A stretch of 10,064 nt of DNA from JAVBUZ01 sp031554725 (GTDB lineage: Bacteria; Bacillota; Clostridia; Lachnospirales; Lachnospiraceae): NCBI GenBank assembly GCA_031554725.1, contig JAVBUZ010000144.1, forward strand, positions 1 to 10,064, in the 5' to 3' direction. A program made the position numbers and the translations under genes. Positions within the stretch are counted from its first letter, which is position 1; each line of letters starts with the position of its first letter. Positions 1 to 6,020 of this stretch are shown piece after piece. Below the pieces are notes generated by a model. That model searched no databases, was not told the origin of the DNA, and was given only the letters and a program-made list of their open reading frames with translations.

Positions 1-1
1 A

Positions 2-649
2 AAATATAATAAAAAATGGACAGAGTATTTTAAAGAAAAGGGTCTTCATGTTTTGGAAATTAATTCAAAAACTGGTGCAGGTGTAAAATCCATTCAAGCA
101 CTTGTTCAAGAGGCATGTAAGGAAAAGCTAGAGAGAGACAAAAAACGTGGAATTGTAAATAGACCAATTAGGGCCATGGTGGTTGGAATTCCCAATGTTG
201 GAAAGTCTACGTTTATTAATTCCTTTGCGGGAAAGGCCTGTGCCAAGACTGGGAATAAGCCAGGTGTAACAAAAGGGAAACAATGGATTAAATTAAATAA
301 GAATTTGGAATTATTAGATACCCCAGGTATCTTATGGCCTAAATTCGAGGACCAAAGCGTAGGAATGAAATTAGCGTTCATTGGCTCCATGAATGATGAA
401 ATCATAATAATAGATGAATTAGCCTTAGATTTAATTGCATATCTACAGAAAATATACCCTGGTGCTTTAGGAAAAAGATATGCTATAGAAGAGCAAGAAA
501 AAGCGTTAGATACCCTAACTGAAATTGCCAAGGCAAGAAAATGCTATGCCAAAGGTGAAGAGCTAGATTATGGGAAAACTGCAGCATTTGTAATTGATGA
601 TTTTAGAAGTGGAAAATTAGGCAGAATAACTTTGGAGGTAGAAGTGTGA
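2..649 (+). CDS. rbgA: Ribosome biogenesis GTPase RbgA/YlqF, 3' part (5' end outside window)
   Basis: GTPase that acts in late assembly of the 50S ribosomal subunit. The frame is open from base 2 (codons K-Y-N-K-K-W-T-E-Y-F) to the TGA at 647-649, giving about 215 residues. The YlqF family is roughly 280-290 residues, so about 70 are missing at the left edge, including the NKxD (G4) motif, which lies first in this circularly permuted GTPase family. Visible are the P-loop GIPNVGKS (nt 185-208), the G2 region with PGVTKG just after it, and the G3 motif DTPG (nt 317-328) followed by GILWPKFED, which is typical of RbgA. The C-terminal helical region (AFIGSMNDEIIIIDELALDL) also fits. No internal start is needed: a TTG at 53 is in frame but lies inside conserved sequence. 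The stop overlaps the lepB start by 4 nt (GTGA), so the two are probably translationally coupled. Family assignment is firm. Confidence 0.95.
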   Translation, partial: KYNKKWTEYFKEKGLHVLEINSKTGAGVKSIQALVQEACKEKLERDKKRGIVNRPIRAMVVGIPNVGKSTFINSFAGKACAKTGNKPGVTKGKQWIKLNKNLELLDTPGILWPKFEDQSVGMKLAFIGSMNDEIIIIDELALDLIAYLQKIYPGALGKRYAIEEQEKALDTLTEIAKARKCYAKGEELDYGKTAAFVIDDFRSGKLGRITLEVEV

Positions 650-1209
650 ATAAGGTAATGAAAGAGATATTAAGTACAAGTATATACTTGCTTGTAGTTA
701 TGTTATCGACCTACTTAATTGTAAAGTTTGTTGGACAGGTAACGATTGTTAATGGAGCTTCTATGGAGCCTTATTTGCAAGGGACCTCAGATGAGAATCC
801 AGACAAAGTTGGGGACAAGCTTATTTTAGACAAGATTTCCTATCGGTTTAGTGAACCAAAAAGATATGACATTATTGTATTTCCATTTAAATATAATGGA
901 GACAACTATATAAAGAGAATTATTGGTATGCCCGGTGAAACGGTACAAATTGACATAGAAGGTGTTATTTATATCAATGGTGAGGTTTTACGAGAGGGCT
1001 ATGGAAAAGAAGTCATGCTTGATCCAGGAAGGGCAATACAACCGATTACATTAGGACCAGATGAATATTTTGTTCTTGGAGATAATCGCAATCATAGCTC
1101 AGATAGTAGGACCGAGATGGTGGGTAATATTCATAAAAATGAAATTATGGGTAAGGCATTTGTTAGGATTTGGCCACTCTCTAGAATCGGAATATTAAAA
1201 CATCAATAG
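646..1209 (+). CDS. lepB: Signal peptidase I (S26 family)
   Basis: Membrane-bound serine protease that removes signal peptides from secreted preproteins on the outer face of the cytoplasmic membrane. The product has 187 residues, normal for Gram-positive SipS-like enzymes. A single N-terminal membrane segment spans about residues 8-29. The nucleophile motif NGASMEP gives Ser39. The general-base region YIKRIIGMPGE gives Lys90. The conserved GDNRNHSSDSR box lies at 145-155. The GTG start at 646 is chosen because GGAGG (634-638) sits 7 nt upstream; the ATG at 658 would be 19 nt from it. The gene overlaps the end of rbgA by 4 nt and is followed 13 nt later by rnhB. All catalytic residues expected for the family are present. 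Which paralogue this is within the organism cannot be told. Confidence 0.95.
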   Translation: MNKVMKEILSTSIYLLVVMLSTYLIVKFVGQVTIVNGASMEPYLQGTSDENPDKVGDKLILDKISYRFSEPKRYDIIVFPFKYNGDNYIKRIIGMPGETVQIDIEGVIYINGEVLREGYGKEVMLDPGRAIQPITLGPDEYFVLGDNRNHSSDSRTEMVGNIHKNEIMGKAFVRIWPLSRIGILKHQ

Positions 1210-1222
1210 AGGACAATAAATC

Positions 1223-1981
1223 ATGGAACAAAAGGTAAATGAAATAAAGGAAATTTTTCAGGCAGCGAATATCAGTCAGCTGCCTGAATTGATAATGGAA
1301 TATAGGAATGACGAAAGAAACTCTGTGCAGTCAATACTTAAGTCAGCAAATAAAAGGCTTGCAGATTTAGAAAAGGAAAAAGCGCGAACAGAGAATATGA
1401 AAACATATGAAAGGCAGTATGCGTCATTTGAATATATTTGTGGTATTGATGAAGTGGGAAGAGGACCTCTTGCGGGACCAGTTGTAGCAGGTGCGGTAAT
1501 ACTTCCAAAAGATTGTGACATTTTATATATTAATGATTCGAAGAAACTCTCCGAAAAAAAGAGAGAAGAGTTATATGATGAGATTATGGAAAAAGCCCTT
1601 GCAGTAGCAGTAGGCTATTCTAGTCCAGAAAGAATTGATGAAATCAATATTTTACAAGCTACCTATGAAGCTATGCGAGAAGCGATTGACGCCTTAAATA
1701 TTAAGCCGGATATACTGCTCAACGATGCTGTTACAATTCCCAAGGTGGAGATAAAGCAGGTTCCTATTATTAAAGGAGATGCAAAAAGTATTTCTATTGC
1801 AGCAGCAAGTATTATTGCAAAGGTTACAAGAGATAGGCTGATGCAAGAATATGACAAGGTATTTCCTGAATATGGCTTTTCTGGAAATAAAGGGTATGGT
1901 GCAGCAGTACATATAGAGGCTTTAAAGAAATATGGTCCAACACCTATTCATAGAAGCTCATTTATAAAGAATTTTATGTAG
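1223..1981 (+). CDS. rnhB: Ribonuclease HII
   Basis: Endonuclease that cuts the RNA strand of RNA-DNA hybrids and starts ribonucleotide excision at single misincorporated rNMPs. The product has 252 residues, with a 70-residue N-terminal extension (helical, many Lys/Glu) of the kind seen in Bacillus/Clostridium RnhB, then the catalytic fold. The active-site motif CGIDEVGRGPLAGP supplies Asp76 and Glu77 and the GRG triplet (79-81) that recognises the ribonucleotide. Asp168 (in LLNDAV) and Asp186 (in IKGDAKS) complete the DEDD metal-binding set. The signature SIAAASIIAKVTRD lies at 191-204, and GYG...H..AL..YGPTPIHR at the C-terminus. It sits 13 nt after lepB and 17 nt before the first start codon of the YlqG-like gene, in the same strand and presumably the same transcript. 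Confidence 0.97.
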   Translation: MEQKVNEIKEIFQAANISQLPELIMEYRNDERNSVQSILKSANKRLADLEKEKARTENMKTYERQYASFEYICGIDEVGRGPLAGPVVAGAVILPKDCDILYINDSKKLSEKKREELYDEIMEKALAVAVGYSSPERIDEINILQATYEAMREAIDALNIKPDILLNDAVTIPKVEIKQVPIIKGDAKSISIAAASIIAKVTRDRLMQEYDKVFPEYGFSGNKGYGAAVHIEALKKYGPTPIHRSSFIKNFM

Positions 1982-1998
1982 AAATATGGGGGATGTAT

Positions 1999-3678
1999 AT
2001 GAGACTATCTGACGTTTTCCAATTGAAGAAAAATCCAGAAACGAAAACAGGAGGGGCAGATACTGCCTCTTCTTCAGATAGTGTAATAAATAGAAACGTT
2101 GCCAGATTAAATAGACAAATAAAGGCATTTTCACCAGGACAAACCATCCAAGGAGAGGTTATTTCTAAAAGTGGAAGTGAAGTTCAGCTTAAGCTAGCGG
2201 ATGATATGGTTCTTTCGGCTAGATTGGAACGAGAAGTTTCCGTAGATTTAGGAAAAATCATGACCTTTGAAGTGAAAAATAATGGTAGCTTTTTAGCACT
2301 TAGCCCTTTGTTTGAAAATATGGCAACAGATGCCAATGTTATGAAGGCTTTGGAGATGGCAAATATTCCTGTTAATCCGAAATCGGTAGAAGTAACTGAG
2401 TATATGATGAAGCAAGGTATGCCAATAGATAAAAACACTATGCAAAGTGTTTTTCGCGACATTGCCTTAAATCCGAATACTTCAGTTCTAAATATCCTTC
2501 AGCTACATCAGATGAATTTACCGGTGACAGCACAGAATTTAGGCCAAATTGCCAATTATAATGCTCAGCAGCATCAAATAGTGCAAGGAATGAATCAAAT
2601 AATTGAGGAAATACCGATAGAGTTTCAAAGCTTAATAGATAATGGACAAATGGAGGATGCTATTAAGCTATATATAGAAATTTCGAATACGCTAAGTCAA
2701 GAAATGCCTATGAGTGGAGAATTACTTAAATCAGATTCAGGAGAAGCTGCGAAGGTTCTTGATGAAGGCGTAAATTTATTAAATCCTAGTCAAAGTGAAA
2801 TGGATATTATTGAAGAAGTAAGCATTCATAGCTTATCAAATGTGCTAGATGCAGATGAAGAAACGAACTTAGTTCAGAGCTTAAAAACTATTTTAGGTAC
2901 TTCTTCAAACACAAAATTAGAATTGTTATTAGAAAATATTCAAAACGGCAGTGCAACTACTAGCGAAGTTTTGCAGACATTTGCAGGCCTAGACCAGTAT
3001 TCAGGAGTGGATATTAGTAAAAATGTGGAAATTGCCAAGTTGTTTTCCAGTAAGGAATACAGTAAAATATTGAAACATGAAATTTCCAGCGAGTGGTTTT
3101 TAAAGCCAGAAGCAGTTGATAAAAAAACAGTAGAGGAACTGTACCAAAAAGTAAGCAAGCAGCTTAGTGATATAAAGGAGGCCTTTACTAGTATTACGAA
3201 AGGTACAGAGAGTGCGCCCCTAAAATCCATAACCAATTTGCAACAGAACATAGATTTTATGAATCAAGTCAATCAGATGTATACCTATGTACAGCTACCC
3301 TTAAAAATGAATGGTAAGGATGCTCATGGAGATTTATATGTATATACCAATAAAAAGAATCTAGCTCAAAAGGATGGAAATGTAACGGCACTTTTACATT
3401 TAGATATGGATAATCTTGGTTCGATGGATATATATGTTGCGATGCAAAATCAAAAGGTAAATACCAAGTTCTATTTAGAGAATGATGAAATGATAGATTT
3501 TATTGAAAAGCATATTCATATATTAAATGAAAGACTTGAAAAAAAAGGTTATTCTATGAACTGTGAAATGCTTTCGAAAGAAGAAAGTGATAAAGATAAA
3601 AGTATGATTCAAGAAATAATAGAGTCCGAAAAGAATATATCGATGATGTCACATTATGCCTTTGATGTTCGTGCCTAA
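1999..3678 (+). CDS. YlqG-like protein with FliK-type C-terminal domain
   Basis: Large, soluble-looking protein of 559 residues with no signal peptide and no clear membrane segment. Residues about 44-104 (SPGQTIQGEVISKSGSEV onward) look like the small beta-rich module found near the N-terminus of Firmicutes FliK-like proteins. The middle (about 105-420) is predicted-looking helical sequence with repeated NIPV/NLPVT segments. Residues about 427-535 resemble the FliK C-terminal domain (Flg_hook): YVQLPLKMNG, then LLHLDMDNLGSMDIYV, then a helix ending NERLEKKGYSM. In flagella this domain contacts FlhB and switches export specificity. The next gene is an orphan FlhB C-terminal domain, and B. subtilis has the same order rnhB-ylqG-ylqH, which supports the call. 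The start at 1999 is preferred because a G5 run (1988-1992) is 6 nt upstream; the in-frame ATG at 1993 directly abuts that run. The actual function is not known to me. Confidence 0.7.
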   Translation: MRLSDVFQLKKNPETKTGGADTASSSDSVINRNVARLNRQIKAFSPGQTIQGEVISKSGSEVQLKLADDMVLSARLEREVSVDLGKIMTFEVKNNGSFLALSPLFENMATDANVMKALEMANIPVNPKSVEVTEYMMKQGMPIDKNTMQSVFRDIALNPNTSVLNILQLHQMNLPVTAQNLGQIANYNAQQHQIVQGMNQIIEEIPIEFQSLIDNGQMEDAIKLYIEISNTLSQEMPMSGELLKSDSGEAAKVLDEGVNLLNPSQSEMDIIEEVSIHSLSNVLDADEETNLVQSLKTILGTSSNTKLELLLENIQNGSATTSEVLQTFAGLDQYSGVDISKNVEIAKLFSSKEYSKILKHEISSEWFLKPEAVDKKTVEELYQKVSKQLSDIKEAFTSITKGTESAPLKSITNLQQNIDFMNQVNQMYTYVQLPLKMNGKDAHGDLYVYTNKKNLAQKDGNVTALLHLDMDNLGSMDIYVAMQNQKVNTKFYLENDEMIDFIEKHIHILNERLEKKGYSMNCEMLSKEESDKDKSMIQEIIESEKNISMMSHYAFDVRA

Positions 3679-3698
3679 GGTAAAAATCAGGAGGGGTT

Positions 3699-3980
3699 AT
3701 GGAAGAAAAAGATAGAAAAATAAAACAAGCCATAGCGCTAGAATATGATTTGTCTGACGAGGCACCCAAAATTGTTGCCACAGGTAGAGGTATTGTCGCA
3801 GATAGAATTATTGAGAAGGCAAAGGAAGCACAGGTTCCTGTACATAGAGATGATAAGCTAGCTGATACCTTGGCGAAGCTTGAAATTGGAGATATGATTC
3901 CACCAGAGCTATATGAAGTGGTGGCTGAAATTTTAGTGTTTGTTGATTCGTTAGATAAAATAAAAGGAAAGATGAAATAG
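3699..3980 (+). CDS. Orphan FlhB C-terminal-domain protein (YlqH-like)
   Basis: Small protein of 93 residues that matches the cytoplasmic C-terminal domain of FlhB/YscU export-gate proteins with nothing in front of it. Diagnostic stretches are AIALEYD, APKIVATGRGIVADRI, VPVHRDDKLADTLAKLEIGD and IPPELYEVVAEILVFV, all in the FlhB order. The N-P-T-H autocleavage site that precedes this block in true FlhB is absent: the corresponding positions read RKIKQAIALEYD, so self-cleavage as in flagellar FlhB is not expected. There is no membrane segment. A strong AGGAGGGG (3689-3696) precedes the ATG. The gene follows the FliK-like gene by 20 nt, mirroring FliK-FlhB partnership, so the two products may interact. 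That partnership is inference. Similar stand-alone proteins (B. subtilis YlqH) occur beside rnhB outside flagellar operons. Confidence 0.9.
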   Translation: MEEKDRKIKQAIALEYDLSDEAPKIVATGRGIVADRIIEKAKEAQVPVHRDDKLADTLAKLEIGDMIPPELYEVVAEILVFVDSLDKIKGKMK

Positions 3981-3988
3981 CAAGAAGC

Positions 3989-4342
3989 ATGAACAACAGA
4001 ATAGTTGGAAAAAAGCAGGAAGAACGTGCGGGAAAATATTTAGAAGCAAAAGGAATGAAAATCTTACAATATAACTACCAGATTAGAAGCGGTGAAATAG
4101 ATATCATAGGTAAATATAAAGGCTATTTAGTTTTTGTAGAAGTAAAGTACCGGAAAACAGATAGTAAAGGAAATGGACTATAGGCAGTATATTTTAGGAA
4201 AAAAATAAAAATTTGAAAGATAGCTGACCATTATAGATATACCCATAATATTTCAGCGGATACAGCAGTACGCTATGATGTAATAGCGATGAATGATGAA
4301 AAAATTGAATGGATAGAAAATGCTTTTTTGCATGTTTTCTAA
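3989..4342 (+). pseudogene. yraN: yraN (UPF0102) endonuclease-like gene with two in-frame stop codons
   Basis: Reading one frame from the ATG at 3989 to the TAA at 4340-4342 gives a YraN-family protein of normal length (117 codons) except for a TAG at 4181-4183 and a TGA at 4214-4216. Before the first stop, 64 residues carry the family hallmarks: ERAGKYLEAKG, GEIDIIG with Asp38, and FVEVKYR with Glu51 and Lys53, the PD-(D/E)xK-like site. After the stops the same frame continues with recognisable family sequence: AVYFRKKIKI, then KIADHYRYTHN, then AVRYDVIAM and IEWIENAF. There is no frameshift. Family comparison suggests Glu (GAG) at the TAG and Cys at the TGA, each one base away. It lies 8 nt after the YlqH-like gene, with only a weak ribosome binding site, and 16 nt before pgeF. 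A 64-residue truncated product could still be made. Sequencing error is possible but would need two independent substitutions. Confidence 0.88.
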
Positions 4343-4358
4343 GTATGGAGGAATGACA

Positions 4359-5228
4359 ATGAAAAAAATGATAATACGAAAAAATGTAGGCGGTTTAGAT
4401 AAACCGCCTATTATTATAAAGGAAAAGGATGGAGTGTCATATTTTTCCTTTCCCATATTGGAAGAAACGCAGGTAGTAAGTCATCTATTTTCAACGAGAG
4501 AGGGTGGTGTGAGCAAGGGAATGTTTTCTAGCATGAACCTAAGCTTTAGTCGTGGTGATGACATGGAAGCTGTATTGGAGAACTTTAGACGAGTTGCCAA
4601 GGTGCTTGATTGTAATATAGAAGATATTGTTTGCTCGGATCAAACCCATACCACAAATATTCGTATCATAAGTAGAGCGGATAGGGGAAAAGGTATTCTA
4701 TTTAAGCAGGACTATTCCGATATTGATGGAATCATAACTGATGAAAGGGATATTTGCTTAGCCACCTTTTATGCGGATTGTGTTCCCGTTTATTTTGTTG
4801 ACCCGATAAAAAAGGTAATTGGTTTAGCGCATTCCGGTTGGAAGGGAACTGTAGGTAAAATAAGTGCTGCTATGGTGGAAAAAATGCAGGAGTCTTATGG
4901 ATGTAAGCCCTCGGATTTAGTAGTAGCAATTGGCCCATCTATTTGTCAAGATTGCTACGAGGTAAGTAAGGATGTAGCAGAGGAGTTTCAAAAAGTATTT
5001 ACGAAGATGGTAGAGCAAGAAAATATCATAAAGGCTGGTAAGGAAAAGGACAAATATCAGCTTGATTTGTGGTGTGCAGTTAAAATAACGTTACTTAGTG
5101 CAGGCGTAAAAGAAGAAAACATAGCAGTGACGGATGTATGTACCTGCTGTAATAGTGAGCTTTTGTTCTCACATCGGGCAACAGCTGGTAAAAGAGGAAA
5201 TTTAGGTGCATTTCTTAAATTAGTATAA
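4359..5228 (+). CDS. pgeF: PgeF/YfiH laccase-domain purine nucleoside phosphorylase
   Basis: Cytoplasmic zinc-dependent enzyme of the DUF152/YfiH (laccase-domain) family. Members phosphorolyse adenosine, guanosine and inosine and deaminate adenosine; the E. coli homologue is also reported to edit a wrong dipeptide in peptidoglycan precursors. The product is 289 residues from the chosen start. The signatures are HLFSTREGGVS (42-52), QTHTTN with His97, FYADCVPVYF with Cys141, and GLAHSGWKGT with His158; His-Cys-His is the expected metal/catalytic set. The C-terminal CTCCN...FSHRATAGKRGN block is also typical. The start at 4359 is preferred because GGAGG (4347-4351) is 7 nt upstream; an in-frame ATG at 4353 is only 1 nt from it, and one at 4320 lies inside the end of yraN with no ribosome binding site. 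It is the last gene of the housekeeping cluster. An inverted repeat lies within codons 11-17. Confidence 0.93.
   Translation: MKKMIIRKNVGGLDKPPIIIKEKDGVSYFSFPILEETQVVSHLFSTREGGVSKGMFSSMNLSFSRGDDMEAVLENFRRVAKVLDCNIEDIVCSDQTHTTNIRIISRADRGKGILFKQDYSDIDGIITDERDICLATFYADCVPVYFVDPIKKVIGLAHSGWKGTVGKISAAMVEKMQESYGCKPSDLVVAIGPSICQDCYEVSKDVAEEFQKVFTKMVEQENIIKAGKEKDKYQLDLWCAVKITLLSAGVKEENIAVTDVCTCCNSELLFSHRATAGKRGNLGAFLKLV
4389..4408 (+). repeat. Perfect inverted repeat inside the 5' end of pgeF
   Basis: GGCGGTTTA (4389-4397) and TAAACCGCC (4400-4408) are exact reverse complements separated by GA. In RNA this is an 8-bp stem with an AGAU loop, about 30 nt after the pgeF start. It encodes GGLDKPP and is followed by TATTATTATAAA rather than a pure T run, so it is not a standard terminator. 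It may simply slow translation or mRNA decay, or be a chance feature of the coding sequence. Confidence 0.6.
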
Positions 5229-5303
5229 AGATTAATAAAATCTTAATAAATTTCCTTACTATGCCTTAAAAAATATATGTTTTAATAAATTCAGAAACGG
5301 GGG
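5228..5303 (+). promoter_or_regulatory. Candidate promoter/operator region of the two-component system with TTAATA repeats
   Basis: TTAATA occurs at 5232-5237 and 5243-5248, exactly 11 bp apart, and again at 5282-5287. Related hexamers TTACTA (5256) and TTAAAA (5266) lie between. Tandem hexamers with an 11-bp period are the usual binding pattern of OmpR/PhoP-type regulators, so autoregulation by the downstream regulator is plausible. No convincing -35/-10 pair stands out in this very AT-rich stretch. An alternative reading is a weak 6-bp hairpin, AAGATT (5228-5233) with AATCTT (5239-5244), which overlaps the first two repeats. The G5 run at 5299-5303 is the ribosome binding site, 8 nt before the regulator ATG. 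Confidence 0.3.
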
Positions 5304-5311
5304 CAATGTGA

Positions 5312-6004
5312 ATGAATATTTTAGTGTGTGATGATGATAAGCAAATTGTAGAGGCAATAGAAATCTATTTAAGACAAGATGGGTATAAGATTTTTAAGGC
5401 ATATGATGGCGAGCAGGCTATTGAGGTTTTAAAAAAAGAGGATATTCAACTTTTGATTATAGATATAATGATGCCTAAGCTAGATGGAATAAGAGCAACT
5501 ATGAAGATTAGAGAATATAGTGCCATACCAATTATTATTTTGTCAGCAAAATCAGAGGATACAGACAAAATTCTAGGACTAAATATTGGTGCAGATGATT
5601 ACGTAACAAAACCCTTTAATCCCTTAGAGCTACTTGCAAGAGTCAAATCAAACATTAGGCGTTATACTACGCTTGGAAGCGTAATGCCAGCGGTAGATGG
5701 TTCCGCATACATCTGTGGAGGGTTAGCAATCAATGATGAAACCAAGGAAGTAACGGTGGATGGTGAACTGGTTAAGCTAACACCCATTGAGTACAATATT
5801 TTACTTTTACTAGTTAAAAATGCAGGAAGAGTGTTTTCAATTGACCAAATCTATCAGAACATATGGAATGAGGATGCCATAGGCGCAGACAATACCGTTG
5901 CCGTACATATTCGTCATATTAGAGAGAAAATTGAAATTAACCCCAAGGAGCCACGATACCTAAAAGTAGTATGGGGAGTTGGCTACAAAGTTGAGAAGCT
6001 GTAA
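5312..6004 (+). CDS. OmpR/PhoB-family response regulator
   Basis: Cytoplasmic DNA-binding half of a two-component system, 230 residues, a full-length regulator. The receiver domain (about 1-118) has the acidic pocket CDDD (7-9), the phosphoacceptor Asp51 in LLIIDIMMPKLDG, Ser78 in ILSAKSE, and Lys100 in VTKPFNP, so phosphorylation is expected. The winged-helix effector domain (about 133-230) shows LTPIEYNILLLL, the recognition-helix region NTVAVHIRHIREKI, and the C-terminal wing motif VWGVGYK. The ATG at 5312 is set by GGGGG 8 nt upstream. The histidine kinase gene starts 16 nt after this stop, so the pair is co-transcribed and cognate. Target genes cannot be named; the nearest candidate operator is the TTAATA repeat region just upstream. 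Confidence 0.96.
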   Translation: MNILVCDDDKQIVEAIEIYLRQDGYKIFKAYDGEQAIEVLKKEDIQLLIIDIMMPKLDGIRATMKIREYSAIPIIILSAKSEDTDKILGLNIGADDYVTKPFNPLELLARVKSNIRRYTTLGSVMPAVDGSAYICGGLAINDETKEVTVDGELVKLTPIEYNILLLLVKNAGRVFSIDQIYQNIWNEDAIGADNTVAVHIRHIREKIEINPKEPRYLKVVWGVGYKVEKL

Positions 6005-6020
6005 AAGAAAGGAGCAAGGG

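Noticed and set aside
106..531. Long open frame on the - strand opposite rbgA
   Set aside because: Shadow of the coding strand: no ribosome binding site, no recognisable protein, and it lies wholly inside a conserved gene. The other - strand frames opposite rnhB, the YlqG-like gene, pgeF and the kinase were rejected for the same reason.
53..649. A TTG at 53 as the start of a complete GTPase gene
   Set aside because: The frame is open to base 2 and the upstream codons match RbgA; the gene is simply cut by the window edge.
4181..4216. Recoding of the yraN TAG/TGA as pyrrolysine or selenocysteine
   Set aside because: The family has ordinary residues at these positions, no recoding hairpin is evident after the TGA, and two different recoding events 33 nt apart are implausible.
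4320..4358. pgeF starting at the upstream ATG at 4320
   Set aside because: It would overlap the end of yraN and has no ribosome binding site, whereas the ATG at 4359 has GGAGG 7 nt upstream.
5306..5311. ATG-TGA minimal ORF just before the response regulator start
   Set aside because: ATG followed at once by TGA between the ribosome binding site and the true start is most likely chance.
5979..6020. Histidine kinase starting at an upstream TTG inside the regulator gene
   Set aside because: No ribosome binding site there; the ATG at 6021 has AAAGGAG 6 nt upstream and is followed by a normal basic N-terminus.
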